Shown one piece after another: positions 1-10,887 of a stretch of 64,000 nucleotides of DNA. The position numbers and the translations under genes are program-made. The DNA comes from Lepidodermella squamata (lineage: Eukaryota > Gastrotricha): assembly GCA_047495785.1 (NCBI GenBank), contig JBLDXI010000054.1, positions 3,968,001 to 4,032,000 on the forward strand, read 5' to 3'. Under the pieces are notes generated by a model that saw only the letters and a program-made list of their open reading frames with translations, made no database searches and was not told the DNA's origin. Each line of letters starts with the position of its first letter. The stretch's first letter is position 1.

Positions 1-845
1 GTGAACATTTTTGCAGTATTTTTCTTCATTGAATTCGCGCTGAAATATCTGAGCCAGCAGGTTGATGCCAAGCTTAGCCATTCCGAAACCGTAAATATCG
101 CCCAGGAAATAGTCGTTGGCAACTATTTTAACGGCTGAGTCGGCCAACCAGTCATTTTCAAGCTCAGGTAAACCAGCATCGAGGAGGGATTTTTCGAATT
201 GTAGGACATCCTCCAAGCTCAAGCAACCCTTCAAGGTCTCCTGAACAGCTGGTCTGGAGTTCATGAATGCGAGCTGGGCAAAGCGGCTGGAAACCATGAT
301 AACTAAACATTTCGGAAAAAAAATTAAGGCATCGCTTTGCAATGAGAAAAATGTGTACCCTTGGAGTCATCACCCATTAAAGGGAACAACTCCGTGCAGA
401 AAGTTGCCGTGTCCACAAAGTTTCGCTGGATAGCGTCGCGAAATGACTGCCGATCGAAGCAAAACGGTTCTTTGGCACTCGGCCGCGGCCAAGTTTCGTC
501 GTCATAGTTGTTAACGATTAGCGTTGAAATGACACGCGTGTGTTCTCGCTGAATTAGCTCGCGCAGGTGCCAGATTGATTCGAAAGAGGAGATGTCAAGC
601 TGGCAAAATCGAACCCTATCGCCATAGGCTGATCTCAAAACTTCAACCGAATCAGCGCCAGCTTCGCTACGGCTGGTCAGGAAGACTACACAATTCTCAA
701 GCTGCTTGAGGATCGACTCTGCTACAGCATAACTGTTTTGAAGTGAAAATTAACCTCGATCGGTATAGATCAACAGGCTATTAATTTACCCAACGCTGCC
801 TGAGATAGCAGCTTCGGTGATCACAGCAACAGACCCTTCTTCCAT
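1..845 (-). CDS. Carbonyl-reductase-like SDR, partial (C-terminus off the left edge)
   Basis: Three exons fit: 790-845 (ATG at 845-843), 359-732 and 1-302, with GT/AG introns of 57 and 56 nt and continuous phase. The product resembles classical SDRs of the CBR1 type: an N-terminal beta strand (VAVIT), a region equivalent to the NNAG motif (VNNYDD), a VSSR segment matching the catalytic-serine strand, and YGFGMAKLG at the active site. Two changes are odd. The cofactor motif TGxxxGxG reads TEAAISGSVG, so the first glycine is lost and there is an extra residue. The tyrosine of YxxxK is Phe (about F216, K220). In the family that tyrosine is the proton donor, so this copy is probably not an ordinary reductase (inference). 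It is divergently arranged with the next SDR, 315 bp away. The gene continues past base 1. Confidence 0.8.
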
Positions 846-1160
846 TTTTCGGATTTCGAAATAACTTTTTTATCGAAATTTCTAATTAGACATCAGTCTC
901 GTCATGACAAATTCATGACGCAATTGCTCGATTTTAAGACGCATGAGATTTGCTGTGTTGCTAAACCATACTCAACAATGCTTCGCAAAACGCGTTATGG
1001 GTATAAAAGCTATGGTTTGACGATTCCAGTTCATCAACCTCTCAAGCCATTTCTAAATATCTTTCTCATTTAATAGAATTCGATCAGCAAAATGGAGGTT
1101 CATATTTTAGCCTAATTTCTAAGTAACAATTTGCCTAAATCCATTTTCTATCCACAGACA
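846..1160. promoter_or_regulatory. Divergent promoter region between two SDR genes, with TATA box
   Basis: The 315 bp between the two SDR start codons carry a good TATA box, TATAAAAG at 1002-1009, oriented toward the plus-strand SDR. Initiation would be expected near 1030, leaving about 130 nt of 5' UTR. An ATG at 1092 (ATGGAG, then GTTCAT, a possible donor) and an acceptor-like end (CCACAG at 1151-1156) just before ATG 1161 suggest the leader may contain a short intron. No equivalent TATA was found for the minus-strand gene. Confidence 0.55.
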
Positions 1161-2404
1161 ATGCAAAAGATTATGCACCCCGCATCCCTGTTCCAAGGGG
1201 AGCGAGTCGTAGTCGTTACTGGCGCTGACAAGGGCATCGGCTACGCTGTCGTTAAGGGCATGCTCAAGTCGAACCCGAACTGGACCGTCTACCTGACTTC
1301 TCGCGATATCAACCGAGGCCAGGCGGCAGTGAAGCGCGTGCACGACGAAATTACTCTGACGGCCAAGTACCACCAGCTCGACATTGATGACTTGGACAGC
1401 ATTCGCCGATTCCGCGACCACATCCGCGAGAACCACAAGAACGGCATCCACATCCTGGTTAACAACGCCGGAATCTACCCTGACGTTCATTCTCACGAGT
1501 CGTCGTCCAAGTCGTCGTCTGGCCTGTCGTCGTCGACGAAGAGCGAGTCGATGCGCCAAACCGAGGGCCACGCCGAGCAGGAGGTGCGCGAAGCCGGCTC
1601 GGAGACTGGTGGCAGCCGTCGTGTCGAAGAAGAACGCGGCGAGCGGCGTTCTGAGGGCCTGCGCAGCGAGGACGTGAAAGGCGAGCGTCGCAGCGAGAAA
1701 GAAGGCGACAAGAAGAAGGAAGAGGTGAAGTTCCGCTACGACCGCGAAGCCTTCAAGGCCATCATCAAGAACAACTACTTCAGCACGCTGCAGGTGTGCC
1801 AGGAGCTGTTCCCGCTGCTCGGTGACAACTCGAGCGTCATCTTCGTCGGCTCCCGCATGGCCAACTTGGCTTTCATGTCGACCAAGGAGGACAAGCAGAT
1901 GCTGCTCCGCGGTTGTACCCGCGTCGAAGACTGCTCTAAGGTAGGTTAAATTATATCTGATCTGTTTCAATGACTATCATATTTTTCCAGCTTATGGAGC
2001 AACTGATGAACAGCGACCCGGACAAGCTTTACAACCCGGAGGACAAGAAAGACAACCAGGCGTGGCTTACCAAGTCGCCCGACACAGAGCTGATCCCGAA
2101 CTACCAACTGGGTGCTATTTACCCGTGGGCGATGGCCAAGCTCGGCCTGGCCATCATCTGCCGCCTGTACCAGCTGCAATTCGATGCCGAGAAGGAAGGG
2201 CAGAACGTGCACGTCGTCACCTGCTGCCCAGGCCTTGTCAAGACCGACCTGAACCCGCTTGGCGTTCGCACCCCCGAGCAAGGCGCCGACACCATCATCT
2301 GGTGCGCCGAACAGCCAAAGGACACGGAAATTCGCGGCGTTGTCTGCGGTGACCGCAAGATGCTGGACCCTTTCGTTCTGCCCGAAGGCTCGACTGTCTT
2401 CTGA
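1161..2404 (+). CDS. Carbonyl-reductase-like SDR with a long charged insert
   Basis: Two exons, 1161-1940 and 1991-2404 (50 nt intron), give 397 residues. This is about 100 longer than the paralogue at 15.7 kb and than usual CBR-type reductases. The NADP-binding motif TGADKGIG is intact and NNAG lies near residue 100. It is followed by an insert of about 80 residues very rich in Ser, Glu, Arg and Lys (roughly residues 109-188; bases 1485-1725). After that come RYDREAFKAIIKNNYF and the serine strand (VIFVGSRM). The active site reads YPWAMAKLG: the lysine (K310) is present, but the YxxxK tyrosine is Trp (W306). A normal SDR proton relay is therefore unlikely, although cofactor binding may persist (inference). 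The start was taken at the ATG after an acceptor-like CCACAG. A TATA box lies at 1002-1009. Confidence 0.88.
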
Positions 2405-3014
2405 TAACCTGTCAGCCTGCCTTGAATGACTTATTTGATTCAGTTCAAAACTGGACTTATTCTCAGCCTTTTTGAATACGTGATGGCAATTGTTCATCTG
2501 AATTTTTCATTGCTATTGATACTACGACATCTAATGTCCCATCAGCTAATTTTTGAGAATAACGCAATATATTCACCTGCTTCGAATATGCTTGCTTATC
2601 AATAATAAACTTGATAATGGTATTTTATGTCGCTTTTTTTATGCGAAGTACCTAATAACACCGAACCAGGAAAAATAGCGCAGCTGATCACTGATCACCA
2701 ATATAAAGTTCATAATTTCTACTTTCGGTTGTTTTCTCGCAGTTCTCAATAAAAAAAGCCGTTAATATTGCTTCTGATAGCCATCACAGATCAGATCAAA
2801 TCCAGTAGGAATATGAAGATATTAGCACACCTGAGCTACTTCAGCTCGACCTCTCCCCCTAATTTTTCCGACAGTGTTACGAGAAGTCAGCAGCTACAAA
2901 TAGTATAATAGGTATATTTATTTTTAGTATTCATCATCTTCCTTAAGCGGAGCTTTTATACTCCAATCGCAAGTTGTAAAATATAAGTCTGGTATGCACA
3001 GGGAAGCCATTTGC
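2405..3014. repeat. Intergenic block; copy 1 of a duplicated non-coding segment
   Basis: From about 2644 to 3053 the sequence is nearly identical to 15003-15563. Shared stretches include the run beginning ACTTTCGGTTG (2721 and 15231) and the run ending GTGGCAGAGAGG (3053 and 15563). Copy 2 holds an extra block of roughly 165 bp (about 15062-15228). The block runs into the probable 3' end of the minus-strand MIB-ZZ-MIB gene. The rest of 2405-2643 is AT-rich 3' flank with nothing recognisable. Confidence 0.8.
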
Positions 3015-4827
3015 TTAGCAACCGGTAGACCTAATTTTTGCGTGGCAGAGAGGTTTAGTTTGGAAACGGGAGTCAGCTGGCGAATCACTTGTTTGATGCT
3101 AAAAAAAGAACGCATCCAACGAATCGACTCCACAGATCTCACATACTTAAGGATGAGGAAACAACACAGAAGCTCAGTTTCGAATAAAAATATCCAACCC
3201 TTGGAGAAGCAATGCTCTCTATTACTCAAAGCTCCGATTTCAAGGTGTTGCTCGGCGTCTTTATATTGTTAATTAATTGCAATGCTTGAACGGCGTTTGA
3301 AAATGCAACATCAACTTATTGATTTATTTTGCAATGCTATGTGCAAAGAAATAGCGAACGAAATCGAACTGTCTTGTTCAGCAAGCGAGGCTGACTCTCG
3401 ATTTTTCTATATCATAGTCTACGGTCTATGGTGTGGCACGGTTCATCGTTTGTGATTTGCTGCTATTTAAGCGCATCACTGAGAGCGCTCAACAGAACAA
3501 GTTTAGCCAACTGCAAAAAAGATGCATCTTAAATCTTTTCGCAAAATTTGACATTCTTAATTATGCGTATAGCCAGCGAAAACCCAGCGGTGTTGGCTCA
3601 TACAAATGCGCATATAAACTTACCATGCTGCTGACGTCATCCGAATCGCCGGCTGCAGCGCGTCCGCGTCCAATGGCGTTCAGGGCGGTGATCGATGTCG
3701 ATGATTGACGCTTCTCACCCAGTTTCGGCAGATGCTCCTTGTAGTATCGCCACAACACTTCAGGGGCTTTACATTTCAAATCAACCTGATAACATTTCAG
3801 CAACAGTCAACCATAATGAATGTTTACAATAGACTCACAGCGCCTCCCGAACCAAGTCTGTAGACATTGGCGGATCCACCTGTCCAACGAACACGCACTG
3901 AGTCACGCGACGTATCCACACTGTCGTTGAATTTCGTTACAACTCCCGACTTGCCAGAACCACCGTCTTGATCACCGTACTTCCAATCCCTGCCTCGCGT
4001 AACCACGGCACCAGGAGTTATTCCCATCTGGCAAAACAACCCCAAAAAAGTTCTCAATATATATAAAACATAAGGAAGACATGAAGGGTACCTATATGGG
4101 CTTAAATCAGCCTGAAGCCGAATATAAACCCATATAACCTGAATGGCTTCCGTTTATGTGCGTTATCCGGGTCGTATCGTAACGTTTTCAGGGTTACTAA
4201 TATTCTAAGTTGTCCGACTAAGTTGTCCGACTTGGCTCGATTTTGCGATACGATCCGGATAAAAAACCCCTTGTATAAAAATCTAGCTGCATTTTACCGA
4301 ATTTTTGCGAAAGTGTAAAGCTCGCGGCTTTTGAAGTTCCGGGCTGGCACCTGGATAATCCACCCGCACAAAAGGATGCTCCAAGTCGTGTTTATTACCA
4401 TGGTAGCATTCCGAGCACAAATCATACGTCTGTTCCTTGCCGTTGCTGCAAGGTGCACAAATCCAACGGGCGCCCCAAATCGGCCGCGTACTACAGCCGT
4501 CACAGTGAATGCCAGATCCTGTGTCGCAGTAAAAGTCAATTGGTTTTGACATACCTATGGCAAATAATTCTACGATGTTATACCATGCTTGATCTGAGCC
4601 GGACCACTGTCCAGGATTAGCAGATCGAAGCCCCCGACTAAAGCTGAACTGCGATAGTTGGCTGTCTCGCCGCTCTGATCCCAGTGTACGATGGCAACTT
4701 TGCCATTATCTTTAAAGCAAAGCACCGTACCAATGTTTCCTTCTCCGCCATCCTGATTGCCCCATTTCCAGTCGTCGCTACGAACGACTCTCGCTCCAAC
4801 TTCAGGCCAGTGACGTTCTTCCGTCAT
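3015..4827 (-). CDS. MIB/HERC2-ZZ-MIB/HERC2 protein, RING-less Mind-bomb relative (copy A)
   Basis: Exons 4584-4827, 4298-4518, 4028-less intron then 3839-4027, and 3624-3785 join in phase, with introns of 65, 270 and 53 nt. A last exon 3015-3098 (acceptor CTTTTTTTAG, phase 0, stop TAA) is plausible but less sure, giving about 299 residues. Order: MIB/HERC2 domain ([17 protein letters not shown]...), a ZZ zinc finger (CDGC...CAPC...CSEC, with the final HDLEH), a second MIB/HERC2 domain ([18 protein letters not shown]), then VDLKC and [11 protein letters not shown]. The last two match the segment following this module in Mind bomb. In Mib proteins the module binds Notch ligands; the ankyrin repeats and RING E3 domains that follow in Mib are absent. 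It may act as a substrate-binding decoy or adaptor (inference). A paralogue lies at 9.0 kb on the other strand. Confidence 0.8.
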
Positions 4828-5409
4828 CTCGTACGTGGCTGTCCTTAGATTTTGTCTTCAAGCCGAAAATTACAAGTAGCTACACAGGGGCGAATGCAAT
4901 GCGGCACGACTGCAGTAGCGACCTTATCGCTGTTACGGCTGACCCCTGAGGTACTTGTCAACAATAGATAGGTAGCTGTTTTTTCCAAGGAATTTGCAAT
5001 ATCAATTGAAACACAGCTAAAAATGAAAACTTCCTTATCCGAGAAGAGATCAGTCAAGAAATATGTTAGTTTTACTGTAATACATTTAGAAACGCGTTAA
5101 CACCCCCTTTTTACAAGTCGCACCACGGCAGATTAGAAGCATTATTTTTTTGCGCGGCTGTGTAAATATCACTAAAAATAGCTATGAATTTCTGAAGGGC
5201 AAATGCCAAAGAGTATCTGCAGCAGAGTTGAATTTGTTAAGAGACATGCATACCTTCGCTTATCTCCGGAACATTTTCCAAGAGAAATTTATATTTTATC
5301 TATGACAGTTGATATCTCTCGTCCATCCACCCGCGCCTTCACGCATGCGCACTTGCCATTTTTTAATTGCTGTCATTTTGTTCCAGTAAAATCCGCACTA
5401 TTATCTAGT
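4828..5409. promoter_or_regulatory. Divergent intergenic region, MIB copy A / DnaJ
   Basis: This is 582 bp between two divergent start codons. No clear TATA box was seen. A pyrimidine-rich stretch ending TTCCAG around 5381-5386 could be a 3' splice site shortly before the DnaJ ATG. Upstream in-frame ATGs exist (for example at 5302), so the DnaJ start is not fully settled. Confidence 0.3.
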
Positions 5410-6723
5410 ATGGAGCAACACGCTGCTGCCGTTGTCGCAGTTGCTGGAGAAGCAGAAGCTGAAGCAGAACAACAAGAAGTTGAAGAAGAGGGTCATGATG
5501 ATGCCGATGATGATCCGGAATCACATCTACCGGAGGCTATGATGGCACCCGATGCTGATTTTTACGAAGTTCTCGGTGTTACGAAAGATGCATCAGATAG
5601 CGAGATTAAGAAGGCATACCGGCGCAAGGCCCTGGTTTGGCACCCTGATAAAAATGTGCGGTGTAAAGACCTGGCCGAGACGCAGTTCAAGCAAATCGCC
5701 GAAGCATACGAAGTGTTATCAGATCCTGAGAAACGGCGTCTCTATGATCGATACGGTCGTGATGGTCTAAGGGAATTCCAAGGGGGATATGGGGGCGCAA
5801 GTGACAACTTCGATTCTAGGTCCTCGTCGACACTGTACCAAATGTTCGAGACTTTGCTGCGAAAATCCTACGGTGGTTCGAATTTCCGACAAACGTTTTA
5901 CTACTTCAGAGTTGATCCTAATGAAGTTTTTCGTCGATTTTTTGGCGGATCCGATCCGAACAATTACGAAACGGACGACGATAAACGTAATAAAAGTAGC
6001 GGGGATTTCAGACACGGTGCCAACAAGCAGGGGCCTTATAGGCAACACAAGTCGCATAACTGGAGGAGTTCAGATACGCCGAACAATTTCTACCACAGCC
6101 ATGACTATGAAGAGGATCCACATCACTTACACGCAGCTGCCAATGATGGCTTGAACGACATCAAACAATCTAAAACAAGCAGTAGTTTCAATTACCCGCA
6201 AAGCCCGAAATTGCCTAGGGCAAAATACACCACGCCTGCATCTAGCATGGGAGCGAACAAGCAAAAACTACCACAAGCCAAAGATGGAAATTACCAAGAT
6301 TATGAAATAAACGACTTTGGAACTTATAGAAATGATGCAAATAATAGTAATCGTTATCCTTCTCATGCCTACGAGAGCAGGCGGGTTTCATATTACGACA
6401 GTACTCCAGAAGATACCAACCCTACTTCGCAATCCTCCCTTCCCCCCTACCCCACGCATCAGGGCCGCTTCGGCTACGAGTTTGACCGGTATGGAGGAGG
6501 CGCTAGAGTTCCACGTCACTTACCACCGGTAGCTGCAATCCGCTACCCATGTGCCGGCTGTCCAAATTGCAGGCAGTGGCGGAGAGAAGCGGACGGCATC
6601 TCAAATTTAGCAGGTATGAATAACCGTGAAAATTTGAATGCCGTTGAACAAATCAATTTCACTTTCCAGCCTCGCTCCGCTATGCCGATCGTTCTCAGCG
6701 ATATTAATGTTCCCATAATGTAA
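5410..6723 (+). CDS. DNAJB6-type J-domain co-chaperone
   Basis: A single exon codes for 437 residues from ATG 5410. The first 45 residues are Ala/Glu/Asp-rich. A class B J domain follows at about residues 48-115: [24 protein letters not shown] with the HPD tripeptide that stimulates Hsp70, and [10 protein letters not shown]. The next segment, [11 protein letters not shown]...[18 protein letters not shown], matches the G/F-linked region of the DNAJB6/B2 group (DP..VFREFFGG). The remaining 250 residues are low-complexity, rich in Asn, Ser, Tyr and Pro, with no type A zinc-finger domain. It probably acts in cytosol or nucleus with Hsp70 (family knowledge). The kinase gene starts 150 bp downstream on the same strand. 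Confidence 0.85.
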   Translation: MEQHAAAVVAVAGEAEAEAEQQEVEEEGHDDADDDPESHLPEAMMAPDADFYEVLGVTKDASDSEIKKAYRRKALVWHPDKNVRCKDLAETQFKQIAEAYEVLSDPEKRRLYDRYGRDGLREFQGGYGGASDNFDSRSSSTLYQMFETLLRKSYGGSNFRQTFYYFRVDPNEVFRRFFGGSDPNNYETDDDKRNKSSGDFRHGANKQGPYRQHKSHNWRSSDTPNNFYHSHDYEEDPHHLHAAANDGLNDIKQSKTSSSFNYPQSPKLPRAKYTTPASSMGANKQKLPQAKDGNYQDYEINDFGTYRNDANNSNRYPSHAYESRRVSYYDSTPEDTNPTSQSSLPPYPTHQGRFGYEFDRYGGGARVPRHLPPVAAIRYPCAGCPNCRQWRREADGISNLAGMNNRENLNAVEQINFTFQPRSAMPIVLSDINVPIM

Positions 6724-6873
6724 CCATAGTGTAACTAACCTTGTGAAAGCTTTGCTATCTAGCCATACATACGCTATTGCTTGCCATCAAAGGCCCATGA
6801 TTGGTGACTGCCCATTATCTGTTTGATTTAATCTACGCAGTTAATGATCCTTGTAGGCTTATTCTTTAAGGCA

Positions 6874-8877
6874 ATGACTGATATTACGTCGACGTCGCAC
6901 TACACGAGGCAAGGCCAGCTTGGAGCTGGCTCATTTGGCACAGTCAGTAAAATTGTGCGTTCGACAGATCAATCCGTCTACGCGGAAAAAGTGATCAAGG
7001 TTAAGAGTTCGTCCATCTTCTCTCGTCAATCAGTTGCAGTTTCCTTAACAAAAGCTCAGCAAGAGGTTAATTGACCTTCAGCTGAAAAGATGCATTCATT
7101 ATTTCATGAATTGTGCTGTTTATATAGGTTAGCTTGCTGCACCAGTTGACACATCCGAACATCGTCCGAGTTTACAGTTCTTTCATCGGTAAGTTTCTTT
7201 TCGAACCGTAGACTTTCTTTAATCTAAGTCATTATATTTTGTTCTCTATAAGATGATATGGGAAATTTCGTCATAATAATGGAGTTTTGTGAGGAAGGCG
7301 ATATGAATGACATCATTGCCGAGCGCCGAACAGCCGAATCGCCGTTTCCTGAAAAACAAATCAGGCTCTGGCTGCATTGCCTTGCTCATGCTGTCCATTA
7401 TTTGCATGGCAGAAGTATTTTGCACCGAGATATAAAACCCAAGGTTTGAGAAGCTTCTTTTAGTTTTTGCAGTATTCCTCTTTTTATCTGCCAAATGCAT
7501 TTCTTGCGCGAATTTTTCTAATCACATTAAATTGAACTTTTAACTTTCGATCAGAAAACTAAAGTGTTGACTGTTGTTCACAGAACGTATTTCTTTCATT
7601 CGATCGAAATACTGCTAAACTTGGCGATTTCGGCATAGCAAAAGTATTGGATGAATGCAAGCCAGTGTGCAATACGGGAGAGGGCACTTGGGCATATTCG
7701 GCACCAGAAGTATTCAAATCAGATGGCTATAGTTTCAAGGTCGATGTTTGGAGCTTGGGCGTTCTGCTATATGAGTTGGTAACGTTTAAGTTGCCTTTCA
7801 GGGGTGGCAACCAGGCACTGCCCTTGCTAATCATGCACGAAAACTACCGTCCAATTGCCGATGGACTCTGTAGCCAGCCACTGTTGATTCTGATCGGGAG
7901 AATGCTGACTAAAGATGTAAACAAGCGTCCGACCATCCAGGAGGTGCTTGATGATCCTTTCTTAACCGTCGTGAAACAGTCACAAGAGAACAGCAGACCA
8001 GCAGCAGGTAGTGTAGTCGATGAGCGGCTGGGATTGCATTCTATTAAACGATCGCAGCACTTAACGCTCAATGAAAGACAAGTGGTGGCTGACATGATGC
8101 GGGAACAGGGCCTTTCATTTTCCGCATTGCTTGCATTGAGCGCCTCTGAAATAAGCGGAAAATTTCCACAAGATCTTGCATCAACTGTTGTTGCAATGGT
8201 GGAAAAGGAGAGGGCGGCCAGCGGTACGAGAAGTCAGCAGAGCTATCCAAGACTTACCCAGTCAAGTTCATCCAAACGAGTTAGTAATATTTACCTCCTT
8301 CGCTACTTCTCCAAGTGTAATCATGATTTTGTTTATTTCTTCGAAGCGTCGTGAGAACATGGAGGCGGTCAAGCAATCACTGGCTTTGCCGCCGAGCTAT
8401 CGCGAGATTGTGCTCGACGTAATGGATGATAAAGATTTGGGCTTGCAGGATTTGAGTCAATTGACCGAGGCGACTATTTCAGAACTGTTCCCGTCACCTC
8501 AGCTTAACAGTGCTGTGAGAAAGTTTGCTAGGGAGCTGCAGCAAAGAAATCCATCGAACGGCGAGCGGAGAAGCGAACCCAAAACTGAATCCAAGGTAGA
8601 AGCCGGTATTCCAAGCGTTAGCAAGAGCCATTGCAATTCGAAAGACGTCGCGATAGCGGCAACTGATGCTAAACGAGGATCAAGAGGATCAAGAGGATCC
8701 GTGGAGCCAGAGCCTGATGGAATTACTAACGACAACAGGCACTCTCGCGACAATGACGCCGACGATGGCGCTGATGTGAAGAGAAAACTCTTTGGCGGTG
8801 ACCGTGGAGCGTCTGCGCCATCTATTCGTATCAGGCCGATCAGTCGAACAGCTGAGACTACAGTGAACCAATTTTGA
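6874..8877 (+). CDS. NIMA-related (NEK-like) protein kinase with two C-terminal SAM-like repeats
   Basis: Five exons fit in phase: 6874-7065, 7128-7188, 7253-7443, 7584-8279 and 8347-8877, giving 556 residues with introns of 62-140 nt. The kinase domain is complete: glycine loop GAGSFG (about 17-22), the VAIK-equivalent lysine in VYAEKVIKV, hinge IIMEFCEEGDM, LHRDIKPKN, DFG (LGDFGIAK), and GTWAYSAPE in place of GTPxYxxPE. Its closest feel is the NEK family. After the kinase domain two stretches look like tandem helical repeats: NERQVVADMMREQ...FPQDL and YREIVLDVMDDKD...FPSPQL. Both share an IS..FP core resembling a SAM-like fold (inference). The tail is Ser/Arg/Asp-rich. ATG 6874 was preferred over 6844 because it begins the charged leader; either is possible. 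Confidence 0.83.
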
Positions 8878-9012
8878 CTAAAACTTTGCAAAATAGCTAA
8901 CGCTGATTTTTATTTGATATGCAGCCAATCAATTAACATTCCGTTGATACACTATATAATTGCTGGATGCTTATACTGATGACTCGATGTTAAAATTTTT
9001 AGATAATATTAA

Positions 9013-9901
9013 ATGCCGGCTAAAGAAACTCACTGGCCCGAGACCGGTTCGCGGGTAGTGCGCGGCCCATCCTGGAAATGGCAAGATCAAGATGGCGGTG
9101 AAGGTGGCGTCGGAACCATCTTATATTTTGAGAATAATGGCAAAACGGCTTACGTCTGCTGGGACATTTCCGGCGTGACAGGTAGTAATAATCATTTCGA
9201 CCACGCAATATTGTAATTATTTTTGATGATTTGATAGCTGATTATCGCTGCGGACCCGGTAACTACGATTTGCTGATTTTGGATAGCGCGCCTGCAGGTG
9301 TAAAGCATGACGACGTGCTATGTGACGGTTGCGGTCTTGACAACATCGTCGGCATCCGCTGGAAATGCAAAACCTGTTATGACCGGAATCCTGCTTCAAA
9401 CGGCTACGACTTGTGCTCTGAATGCTACCATGGTAATAGGCACGATTTGGATCATACTTTTTTTCGGATTGAACGTGAAGAAAGTGAACCGTAAGATATT
9501 TCCATTCTCAAGCCAAACTTATCTTCATCATGTGGATTGCTTCTACCATCAGATGCCAGCTGGAACCTCGATTAAAATATTACCGCAAACAAGCTAAAGG
9601 GATATTTCCAGGTTCTATTGTTTGTCGAGGACGTCACTGGAAATACGGAGATCAGGATGGGGGCAAAGGAAGAGCTGGTATTGTTCGCAAGTTGGTCGAC
9701 TGGTCCAAGTCTGAAAAAGGCTCTCGTAACGGTGTCATAGTCAAGTGGGCCAATGACATTTCCAACTGCTATCGCCTTGGCGCTGAATTCAGCTCGGATT
9801 TGGTCTCACCAAAGCCCGAAATTGGCATGCTCTATTACAATTCTCATTTGCCGAAATGCGGTAATGCTTTGCATACTTTGCGTACTATTAACACCAGCTG
9901 A
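9013..9901 (+). CDS. MIB/HERC2-ZZ-MIB/HERC2 protein, RING-less Mind-bomb relative (copy B)
   Basis: Exons 9013-9181, 9238-9490 and 9553-9901 join in phase to give 256 residues. Domain order is MIB/HERC2 ([21 protein letters not shown]), [19 protein letters not shown], then ZZ (CDGC, CKTC, CSEC, HDLDH), then [24 protein letters not shown] as the second MIB/HERC2 domain. It ends shortly after DLVS...[10 protein letters not shown], which aligns with the end of this module in Mind bomb. There are no ankyrin repeats and no RING, so it cannot itself be an E3 ligase of Mib type. The third exon was placed at 9553 because that frame reproduces the conserved linker GIFPG before the second domain. It is clearly the paralogue of copy A, with copy A transcribed in the opposite direction. 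Confidence 0.87.
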
Positions 9902-10887
9902 AAAGTACTTTCGTACCTATCTCTTCTTCGTCATGCATCATAGGAGCCGCTCGAAATGGCGAGAATAGTAGCGATAGCTCGGTGGATGCTAGAACTGACC
10001 TTTTGGCTGAACTGGTTTGTCTTCTTACATGATTTAATAGTAGTCTAGAAGCTATAGATGGAAAACTTCTGCATGCTATTCTGATAGCATTACTCATTCA
10101 TTCCGCCTATATTTATATTTCAGTTTGCGAAGTTGCTAGTCGGAATGGCTCGCAATGAATCGGGCTAAGAAAACTCAAATACATACTGTGGAGTACCTTC
10201 CCACGCAGCATTTCCCATAGCTAAAATGACGTTGGCCGGACTATCATCATCCATCGTTGCCTAAAACAAATTTTTAATGAAGCAATGCAGTACTCGTGCG
10301 TCAAAAAGTGTTATTTCTGTTTCAACTGCTTCGTTTTTCGTTCCAATTGGGCAATTTATGATTTCTCACTAGGAATCAATCGGTGTTCTCGGCTCTCTTT
10401 AACTTCATCTATATTCTATTTTCCGTTTTTCTCTTTCAGCTATCTCTTTCAGCGAACGGCTATGGAATTTGTCGAAAAAAATGAAAATCTGAAAACTCTT
10501 GTTAATGGGTAAATAACCGGCAAAGAAATCAGGTTTATTGGGATTTCTCAATGAACTGGTAGAGAAGGACCACGAGGTATACAATACTTCTCCAGAGAAC
10601 AGCAGACAAGTCACTAGCATTTTACGTACACAGAGTTAATCGGCGGGCCAATAAATTTTGTTTGATAAGGCTAATCGATAAGGCTTAGAACGCTCAAATG
10701 ATCACACAATGTAGCCTTATCAAACAAAATTTATTGGCCCCCGATACTTCATAAGTTAAAAGTCCAAATTTGAAAATTGATTTCTTAAACCTACTTATTG
10801 TCGCGGAAGCTCTTAGTACCCTCCCGATTTTAGCGCAACAGCTCAATAAATTAAAAACATTCGTTTGTTATTTTAAAGTTTACCTAT
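9902..10887. other. Intergenic region upstream of the LINE; one tiny ORF and a hairpin
   Basis: The minus strand holds a short ORF starting at about 10251 (MDDDSPANVILAMG..., under 30 codons). It could be a first exon with a donor after GGGAAG, but no convincing continuation was found. A perfect long inverted repeat lies at 10645-10740 (separate entry). The rest shows no recognisable gene. Confidence 0.3.
10645..10740. repeat. Perfect 29-nt inverted repeat (hairpin)
   Basis: The left arm at 10645-10673 starts GGGCCAATAAATTTTG and is exactly the reverse complement of the right arm at 10712-10740, with a 38-nt spacer. The arms extend further with one indel (ATCGGC... versus ...CCGAT). It lies about 150 bp before the start of the retrotransposon reading frame. 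It could be a small MITE-like foldback element or a cruciform-forming site. Confidence 0.85.

Noticed and set aside
1119-1970. 283-codon frame antisense to the second SDR
   Set aside because: It mirrors the GC-rich SDR coding strand, has low-complexity composition, and conflicts with the clear SDR exon.
2924-3229. Minus-strand 101-codon frame as a separate gene
   Set aside because: It lies in the duplicated block, its copy at 15.4 kb is frame-broken, and an alternative frame there fits as the final MIB exon.
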